Positions 7,825 to 13,496 of a stretch of 17,486 bases of DNA are shown piece after piece. The DNA comes from DATDPY01 sp964395765 (GTDB lineage Bacteria > Bacteroidota > Bacteroidia > Cytophagales > Cyclobacteriaceae), in assembly GCA_964395765.1 (NCBI GenBank), contig CAYNCU010000076.1:1-17486 (forward strand), read 5' to 3'. A program made the position numbers and the translations under genes. The notes beneath the pieces were generated by a model. That model was not told the origin of the DNA, searched no databases, and saw only the letters and a list, made by a program, of their open reading frames with translations. Each line of letters opens with the position of its first letter. Positions within the stretch are counted from its first letter, which is position 1.

Positions 7825-8688
7825 ATTCATTGAAGCCCGATCCCCTGGATTATTATTTTTCATACCGATGCCTGCAATGTAGACTACGGCTGTAACCAGG
7901 GAAATTAAAAAGATATTTTTAGTAATTCCGGGAAAGGCATCGGCAATGCTGAAATCCCTGTCCCTTTGATTATGGGAGAAATTATTATCGTAAAACTGCC
8001 GGTGATTCTTTTGATTTTCTACATGCAGGAATTCCCGGGTAGGAGACAAATCCCTGTTATTCCCGGGTGAGAAACGGCCTCCATGATTGGGAAGCCGGTT
8101 ATTTAATGCAAAGGATGTTCCGGACAAATTATACCATCCCAAAGACAAAGTTGCCGATAAAACAATTATAATTAAAGCATAAAAGGAATATTTCAAAAAT
8201 ATTGTAATGGTAACGGGTTTCAATTTGGTTTTTAATGCCGGATTTATTTTAACGCTGAACAATTTTAAAAACCTTTTCCAGTTTATTGCAATATGTAAGA
8301 CAGTCAGCCATAGAGTCAGGTCTACCGCCGTAAAATGTAACCATCGCCAATATCCGATAACCGGCGTATGAATATTAATAGAAGGTAACACAGTCTTCGA
8401 CATCATCAATCCTGAAAAGATAATGGTGGAAAAACTCAGAAATATGCACAGGTTCAACAGTAACTTGAACCTGTTGATCAGACTCAGTTTTCCAAAGAAA
8501 TTTTTGATCATGCAGATCAACCAGTTCCAGTGATACAATATATGTATTAACAAAGCAAGTCCTAGCGTCACGCCCAGCCATTCATGGAAGTTATTGCCGG
8601 TAGCGCGTTCCTCATACATGAATAAGAAGGCAAGAATTAAAATAAAATCTAAAATGAGCGGGACAATTGATTTTCTGTTCATCTTCAT
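7810..8688 (-). CDS. DUF4405-type membrane protein (cytochrome b-like)
   Basis: This 292-residue integral membrane protein has about six hydrophobic helices, near residues 8-24, 35-57, 76-94, 118-137, 162-185 and 257-275. Histidines lie within or at the ends of helices: H35, H49 and H53 in the second, H118 and H132 in the fourth. The sequences FHEWLGVTLGLALLIHILYHW and WLHFTAVDLTLWLTVLHIAINW are the pattern of the DUF4405 family, related to b-type cytochromes and often found with flavin-linked membrane electron transfer. Before the last helix lies a long polar, Asn/His/Arg-rich loop (about 190-250; H202, H222, H229, H239). The start could be M1 or M3. Redox function is inferred; no flavoprotein or reductase partner is in the window. 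It lies 122 bp downstream of the kds-like operon on the same strand, but an AT-rich hairpin separates them. Confidence 0.7.
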   Translation of the reverse strand: MKMNRKSIVPLILDFILILAFLFMYEERATGNNFHEWLGVTLGLALLIHILYHWNWLICMIKNFFGKLSLINRFKLLLNLCIFLSFSTIIFSGLMMSKTVLPSINIHTPVIGYWRWLHFTAVDLTLWLTVLHIAINWKRFLKLFSVKINPALKTKLKPVTITIFLKYSFYALIIIVLSATLSLGWYNLSGTSFALNNRLPNHGGRFSPGNNRDLSPTREFLHVENQKNHRQFYDNNFSHNQRDRDFSIADAFPGITKNIFLISLVTAVVYIAGIGMKNNNPGDRASMNKNSG

Positions 8689-8799
8689 ATTTAGCCGAAA
8701 ATTATTAGGGGCCTTAGAAAGTTTAGATGCCGATTAAAAAATAAACTTGCCTGGTCGATAGGAAAAATTTGAAGTGAAGGCTCAAAAGAACAATTAAAT

Positions 8800-8822
8800 G
8801 GAATAAAGTACTTATTTATTCC
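8800..8822 (-). terminator. AT-rich stem-loop at the end of the kds-like operon
   Basis: GGAATAAA (8800-8807) and TTTATTCC (8815-8822) form a perfect 8-bp stem with a 7-nt loop that overlaps the stop codon of the HAD phosphatase gene. On the minus strand it is followed by ATTTAATTGTTCTTTTG, a T-rich tract. It may be a weak terminator ending the operon before the DUF4405 gene. Confidence 0.4.
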
Positions 8823-9489
8823 TGATAATTTCCGTTTTGATCTGATTTCGGAGCGTGTAATATTTCTCGTAAAGACCTTTAAAGGCAATTCTTTTTTCTA
8901 CGGTTTCATCGAAATTGCCGTTTAACCCGATCAGTAATTCGCAAATTTCACGAACGGCATGTTTGCCTCCTTCCATGCCGGTAATATAATCACAGATCTG
9001 ATTTTCCACGACATACTTATAGGTAAGCGGGCTTGCGATTCTCCTGACAAAAAATGAGAGTCCGCAGGATCCGGCCATTCCGAAATCAAGGACATCATCA
9101 AACACATAGGCTATTTCACTGAGCTGGCAGCCGGTTTGATTACAAATCCTGTCAAAGGCTTCTTCTTTAAATTTATAATTCAGGTATATTCCATTAAAAT
9201 GTTCCCTTTCGGCGAAGGTAACAGCCATTTCATTATTTAAGCCGGTAACGATAAAAGTATGGATCAAATGATTATGGATTACATAGTGATTAAATCGTAG
9301 CAGGTTTACGCCCATGGAATCCGGTTCGGAAAACAAACTTCCTGCCTGGATAAATTTCAGGCCATCATTAAACACACCATCCCAGTCAAATACAATCCCT
9401 TTTATTTCCGAATATTTTTCCCTGATTTCCCCGGGTTGAGTTATAAATTTTCCTCCCAGTGAGGTAAAAGGATCTCCGGTGAAATTCAT
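8812..9489 (-). CDS. HAD-superfamily phosphatase, KdsC-like
   Basis: This 225-residue protein belongs to the KdsC branch of C0-type HAD phosphatases, whose known members hydrolyse 3-deoxy-ulosonate phosphates such as Kdo-8-phosphate. Motif I is VFDWDGVFNDG with D35 (nucleophile) and D37. Motif II is VTGLNN (T82). A basic patch KFKEEAF at 106-112 may supply motif III. Motif IV is YVFDDVLDF with D131/D132. The C-terminal loop GGKHAVREICELL (174-186) matches the GGxGAVREVCELI signature that closes the active site in KdsC tetramers. Oddities are F130 where KdsC usually has Gly (GDD) and a 30-residue N-terminal extension. Its ATG overlaps the upstream TGA as ATGA (9489-9486), implying translational coupling. 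The substrate is inferred from the neighbouring KdsA-like gene. Confidence 0.8.
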   Translation of the reverse strand: MNFTGDPFTSLGGKFITQPGEIREKYSEIKGIVFDWDGVFNDGLKFIQAGSLFSEPDSMGVNLLRFNHYVIHNHLIHTFIVTGLNNEMAVTFAEREHFNGIYLNYKFKEEAFDRICNQTGCQLSEIAYVFDDVLDFGMAGSCGLSFFVRRIASPLTYKYVVENQICDYITGMEGGKHAVREICELLIGLNGNFDETVEKRIAFKGLYEKYYTLRNQIKTEIIRNK

Positions 9490-10490
9490 ATTACGTTCTG
9501 GATATCAATGATGCCCTTTGGTTTTCCGTCTTCCACGACTACAATGTTATCAACCTTGGTCTCCGAAAAAAGATTGGAAGCTTCAAATAAGGTAGCCCCC
9601 GCTTCAATGGTAATCGGGGAATTCGGTTCAAGATCGGAAAGTTTTTTACGGCTGATATTTTCAATTTCATGGAGATGCCTTCGAAGATCGCCATCGGTGA
9701 ATATACGGTAAATATTGTTTTGTTTATCCAGGACGATAACGGCTCCCAGTTTAGACTTGGTCATAAAAATCAAGGCGTCATAAATCGTGGTATCGCTTTT
9801 CAGCATGGTGTTTTCCGTCTGCATGACATCTTTCACTTTCGTTGTGAGCAGGTAAGTATGCCTTTCAAACTGACCTTTACCCGTTTCCGTGAAATCGTTT
9901 TGTGTAAGTTGTTTCATCACATACCAGGGCATGGTACAGGCATGAACGCCGATATTGATGGCATTTCTTACGTGTTCGGAATTTCTTACGGATGAAAACA
10001 TGATCTTGGAGGAATAGCCGTACCGGATAGTGGCGTTCACGCACTGTTCAACCATGGAAAGCGCATCGTGTCCCTGATCCTGTAGACGTCCTACAAGCGG
10101 GCAGATGTAATTAGCTCCTGCACACATGGCTATATAGGCTTGCTGTAAAGTATAAATAAGGTGTAAATTAACCAGGAGCCCCTCGTCCCTTAGCATTTTA
10201 CAGGCTTTTGCGCCTTCCATCGATATGGGAATCTTGAAAACAGTTTTGGTCTTATCGAGCCCCAGACCTAGTAAACGGTGAGCTTCGCTAACAATAATTT
10301 CGGCGTTGTTACCCAGGGCTTCAATCTGCAGGATCGGCACTTTTTTGGATAATTGTTTAATGGCGGCGTCAATATCGGTAATACCTTCCCTGTGCATAAA
10401 GGTGGGAGTGGTGGTGAGGCCTGTAATGAAGCCCAACTCCATGGCTGCATCAATTTCCTTAAAATTTACAGAGTCAAGATAAAGTTCCAT
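9486..10490 (-). CDS. Transaldolase/fructose-6-phosphate aldolase-like domain fused to KdsD-type tandem CBS domains
   Basis: This 334-residue protein has two parts. Residues 1-212 are a transaldolase/FSA-type barrel: LYLDS with D6 at the catalytic-acid position, VFKIPIS with the Schiff-base lysine K86 (FSA K85), and PLVGRLQD and SSVRN in the usual places. Usually conserved positions differ: TTNPS is TTTPT (T28), NLTLIF is NLHLIY (H110) and the SPFVGR serine is C130. Residues 218-334 are a tandem CBS pair. Its IFTDGDLRR (263-271) is the hallmark of the CBS module attached to the SIS domain in arabinose-5-phosphate isomerase KdsD. No SIS domain is present. The gene lies 7 nt after kdsA and overlaps the HAD gene by ATGA, so all three are one operon. 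It may supply or modify the aldose phosphate used by the KdsA-like enzyme, with CBS binding a nucleotide or pathway ligand; this is inference. Automated tools would probably call it plain transaldolase. Confidence 0.85.
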   Translation of the reverse strand: MELYLDSVNFKEIDAAMELGFITGLTTTPTFMHREGITDIDAAIKQLSKKVPILQIEALGNNAEIIVSEAHRLLGLGLDKTKTVFKIPISMEGAKACKMLRDEGLLVNLHLIYTLQQAYIAMCAGANYICPLVGRLQDQGHDALSMVEQCVNATIRYGYSSKIMFSSVRNSEHVRNAINIGVHACTMPWYVMKQLTQNDFTETGKGQFERHTYLLTTKVKDVMQTENTMLKSDTTIYDALIFMTKSKLGAVIVLDKQNNIYRIFTDGDLRRHLHEIENISRKKLSDLEPNSPITIEAGATLFEASNLFSETKVDNIVVVEDGKPKGIIDIQNVI

Positions 10491-10497
10491 TTTATTA

Positions 10498-11316
10498 TTA
10501 TTTTCTGTACTTCTTTTCCGTATGATGAATGTCTATGAGCGGTTTTAAAAATTCTTCCAGCTGAGATAATTTCAATTGACTGGCCGCATCGCACATCGCG
10601 ACAGCAGGATCCGGATGGACTTCAATAAAGAATCCATCTACGCCGGCGCCGGCTGCGGCTCTTGCTATAACGGGGAGGTATTGTCGCATTCCACCCTTGG
10701 GATCCGCGCTGGGAATCCCGTATTTCCTGACCGAATGGGTAATATCAAATACAACAGGGTATCCTAATTTGTTCAATTCATAAAAGCTTCTCGGGTCGAC
10801 AATAAGATCATTATAGCCGAAGACATAACCCCTTTCAGTAACGACAATTTTTTTATTTCCCTGGGATTCGATTTTTTTCACCGGGTGGGTCATATTTTCC
10901 GGAGCGATAAACTGGCCGTGCTTAATGTTAATGGTTTTTCCGGTTTTAGCAGCAGCCACAACCAGGGTGGTTTGCATGCACAGGTAGGCAGGGATTTGCA
11001 AAACGTCCAGTACATCGGCTGCCTCGGTCGCCTGTTCCGGGTAATGAATATCGGAGAGAACAGGAAGTCCGAAATTGGTTTTAATTTTTTCAAGCAACTT
11101 AAGACCATCTGTAATTCCGGGGCCCATGTAATATTCAACGGAACTCCGGTTGTCCTTCATAAAGGAAGATTTATAAACCACGGGGATATCCAGCCTTTCG
11201 GAAATATCCTTCAGCGTTTCCGCGGCTTTCATCATGGTAGCTTCTTCCTCGATAACGCAGGGCCCGGAAATCAGGAACAGTTTTCCGGTATTAAATATAT
11301 TTTCAAAAACTTCCAT
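10498..11316 (-). CDS. kdsA: 3-deoxy-8-phosphooctulonate synthase (KdsA)-like aldolase
   Basis: This 272-residue TIM-barrel enzyme of the KdsA/DAHP-synthase I family condenses phosphoenolpyruvate with an aldose phosphate (arabinose-5-phosphate in true KdsA). The four metal ligands of class II KdsA are present: C20 (SGPCVIE), H194 (DITHS), E232 (IEVHPD) and D243 (CDAASQL). It should therefore be metal-dependent. Several substrate-site motifs depart from the usual Bacteroidota or Aquifex form: KANRS is KDNRS (54-58), the Asp before it is M53, the Arg in SFRG/SYRG is M64, RQTDL is MQTTL (114-118) and KKGQF is KHGQF (132-136). It could be Kdo-8-phosphate synthase or a relative with a different acceptor. 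It leads the operon and has a TAACTTTG promoter element just upstream. The gene symbol reflects family membership, not proven substrate. Confidence 0.82.
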   Translation of the reverse strand: MEVFENIFNTGKLFLISGPCVIEEEATMMKAAETLKDISERLDIPVVYKSSFMKDNRSSVEYYMGPGITDGLKLLEKIKTNFGLPVLSDIHYPEQATEAADVLDVLQIPAYLCMQTTLVVAAAKTGKTINIKHGQFIAPENMTHPVKKIESQGNKKIVVTERGYVFGYNDLIVDPRSFYELNKLGYPVVFDITHSVRKYGIPSADPKGGMRQYLPVIARAAAGAGVDGFFIEVHPDPAVAMCDAASQLKLSQLEEFLKPLIDIHHTEKKYRK

Positions 11317-11335
11317 AAAATCCTATTAAGCGTCG

Positions 11336-11343
11336 CAAAGTTA
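11336..11343 (-). promoter_or_regulatory. -7 promoter element of the kds-like operon
   Basis: TAACTTTG, read on the minus strand and followed by CGACGC, matches the Bacteroidota TAnnTTTG consensus exactly. It lies 19 nt before the kdsA ATG, so the leader would be very short. No clear -33 TTG is seen. It implies that the three-gene operon is transcribed independently of typA, which ends 128 bp upstream of the kdsA ATG. Confidence 0.55.
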
Positions 11344-11444
11344 GAAATTTGATTAATTTTTATTCGGGTAAATTTATATAAAAAGGGTCATGGGCTGCTA
11401 TTTCTGCCTATTTAAGGATTGCCTGAGATAAGGATTTCCCGGCT

Positions 11445-13244
11445 TTATTTTTGGGCTCTTTTTCGTTCATGTTCGTTGAGCAGGATTTTCCGTAGCCGGA
11501 GAGACCTCGGCGTGACTTCAAGGTACTCATCCTTCGCGATATATTCCATGGCTTCCTCCAGGGAATATTTCACAGCGGGAACGATTACGATTTTATCATC
11601 CGATCCCGCCGCCCGCATATTGGTAAGCTTTTTAGTCTTGGTAACATTAACGGTTATATCATCGGGGCGAACATGTTCACCGATCACCTGGCCGGCATAT
11701 ACCTCTTCATTGGGATGGACGAAAAAAGTACCCCTGTCCTGCAGTTTATCGATGGAATAAGCTATGGCGGTTCCGGTTTCCAGCGCTATCAGAGATCCGT
11801 TATGTCGTCCGGGAATTTCACCTTTCCAGGGTTCAAAATCCTTGAAACGATGGGCCATGATGGCCTCCCCCTCAGAAGAGGTAAGAACATTGTTCCTGAG
11901 CCCGATTATGCCCCTTGAAGGGATTGAAAATTCAATGTGAGCCCGGTCGCCCTTATTATGAATACTTACAATTTCTCCTTTCCGCTGGGTTACCAGGTCG
12001 ATTATTTTCCCTGAAAAGGCTTCGGGAACGTGGATGGTCAGGCTTTCGACCGGTTCGTGGTCAACTCCGTCAATATTTTTTATGATTACCTGCGGTTGTC
12101 CCAGCTGGAGTTCATAACCTTCCCGGCGCATGGTTTCGACCAGTATGGAAAGATGCAGTATTCCCCTTCCATAAACGATAAGCGTATCGGGCGAATCGGT
12201 TTCTTTCACCTTGAGCGCAAGATTTTTTTCGGTTTCCTTGAAAAGTCTTTCCCTCAGGTGTCGTGAAGTAACAAACTTGCCTTCCTTTCCATAAAATGGA
12301 GAATTATTGATCGTGAATACCATGCTCATGGTAGGTTCGTCGATTTGCATCGGACTCAGGGCCTCCGGGATTTCAAAATCGGCGACAGTATCACCGATGT
12401 CAAAATCATCCAGCCCGAGTACAGCGCAGATTTCACCGGCATGGATCTCCGACTTTACCTTTTCCTTGCCCAGCCCTTCGAATACATAAAGTTCCTTGAT
12501 CTTGGATTTGAAAATCCTCCCGTCTCTTTTGATCAGGGAAACATTCATTCCTGATTGAAGCTTTCCGCGATGTAATCTCCCGACCGCAATCCTTCCCACG
12601 TAGGAAGAATAATCCAGGGAAGAGATCTGCAACTGGGGAGTGCCTTCCAGGTATTTTGCCCTGGGGATATAATCGATAATAGTATCCAGAATATAAGTAA
12701 CATCAGTGGTTGGTTTTTTCCAGTCCTCCGACATCCATCCCTCTTTGGATGAACCGTAAACCACCGGAAAATTCAACTGCTCTTCAGTGGCATCCAGGTT
12801 AAACATCAGGTCAAAAATGGATTCATGAACGCCTTCCGGATCGCAATTGGGTTTATCAACCTTATTGATAACAACGATTACCTTCAGGTTAAGCGCGAGA
12901 GCCTTCTGAAGCACGAAGCGGGTTTGTGGCATCGGCCCTTCAAAAGCATCCACCAGCAGCAATACACCATCCGCCATATTCAGCACCCTTTCCACTTCCC
13001 CTCCGAAATCGCTATGACCGGGTGTATCGATGATATTTATTTTTATTCCTTTATATCGGACAGAAACATTTTTAGCCAGGATAGTAATTCCCCTTTCCCT
13101 TTCCAGTTCATTGCTGTCGAGGATCAGTTCGCCCATATCCTGGTTGTCCCTGAATAACTTTACCTGGTAAAGTATCCTGTCGACAAGGGTGGTCTTTCCA
13201 TGGTCAACATGGGCAATTATGGCTATATTCCTGATATCCTGCAT
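11445..13244 (-). CDS. typA: Ribosome-associated GTPase TypA/BipA
   Basis: This 599-residue translational GTPase binds 70S ribosomes and assists 50S assembly and growth under stress, notably in the cold. The G domain has G1 AHVDHGKTT (11-19), the G2 region ERGITI (50-55), G3 DTPGH (73-77) and G4 NKVD (127-130). The GEVERVLNMADGVLLLVDAFEGPMPQTRF block and the full domain II-V and C-terminal TypA region (ending KILLNEHERKRAQK) are intact. Length is normal for the family. The ATG at 13244 gives the standard start MQDIRNIAIIAHVDHGKTT. It is divergent from the TonB-dependent receptor and has its own TACTTTTG promoter element 32 nt upstream. A 128-bp gap separates it from the kds-like operon. Confidence 0.97.
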   Translation of the reverse strand: MQDIRNIAIIAHVDHGKTTLVDRILYQVKLFRDNQDMGELILDSNELERERGITILAKNVSVRYKGIKINIIDTPGHSDFGGEVERVLNMADGVLLLVDAFEGPMPQTRFVLQKALALNLKVIVVINKVDKPNCDPEGVHESIFDLMFNLDATEEQLNFPVVYGSSKEGWMSEDWKKPTTDVTYILDTIIDYIPRAKYLEGTPQLQISSLDYSSYVGRIAVGRLHRGKLQSGMNVSLIKRDGRIFKSKIKELYVFEGLGKEKVKSEIHAGEICAVLGLDDFDIGDTVADFEIPEALSPMQIDEPTMSMVFTINNSPFYGKEGKFVTSRHLRERLFKETEKNLALKVKETDSPDTLIVYGRGILHLSILVETMRREGYELQLGQPQVIIKNIDGVDHEPVESLTIHVPEAFSGKIIDLVTQRKGEIVSIHNKGDRAHIEFSIPSRGIIGLRNNVLTSSEGEAIMAHRFKDFEPWKGEIPGRHNGSLIALETGTAIAYSIDKLQDRGTFFVHPNEEVYAGQVIGEHVRPDDITVNVTKTKKLTNMRAAGSDDKIVIVPAVKYSLEEAMEYIAKDEYLEVTPRSLRLRKILLNEHERKRAQK

Positions 13245-13276
13245 CCGATCAATTGATTTTCACTTTTACAGAGGCA

Positions 13277-13284
13277 CAAAAGTA
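13277..13284 (-). promoter_or_regulatory. -7 promoter element of typA
   Basis: TACTTTTG on the minus strand, followed by TGCCTC, is an exact TAnnTTTG match 32 nt upstream of the typA ATG. No convincing -33 element is seen. Confidence 0.55.
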
Positions 13285-13403
13285 GTCAGAATATTTGCGA
13301 ATTGAACTTTTAATTTTATTCTTCCTTAAATCAGGGAAAAGTTTCAGTAAGTCGGAAAAGACGTATTACTGTTCCATAAATGAAATCAATGCAATTAATA
13401 TTT

Positions 13404-13485
13404 ACCGGGTTTTTAATAAATTGAACCTGTTATTAACGTTCAGGTTCTTAGTATTCACCGGGTGATATTAATCCCTTAACCGGGC
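13404..13485. promoter_or_regulatory. Repeats in the typA - receptor divergent intergenic region
   Basis: GAACCTG (13423-13429) and CAGGTTC (13441-13447) are a perfect 7-bp inverted repeat around an 11-nt centre. ACCGGG occurs three times in the same orientation, at 13404, 13457 and 13479, the last 12 nt before the receptor ATG. They may be regulator-binding sites for the receptor gene. No standard promoter was recognised on the plus strand. Confidence 0.3.
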
Positions 13486-13496
13486 TTTCAGTTGAA

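Noticed and set aside
9486..10490. Naming this gene kdsD because of its KdsD-type CBS domains
   Set aside because: The SIS isomerase domain that carries KdsD activity is absent; the N-terminal domain is transaldolase-like.
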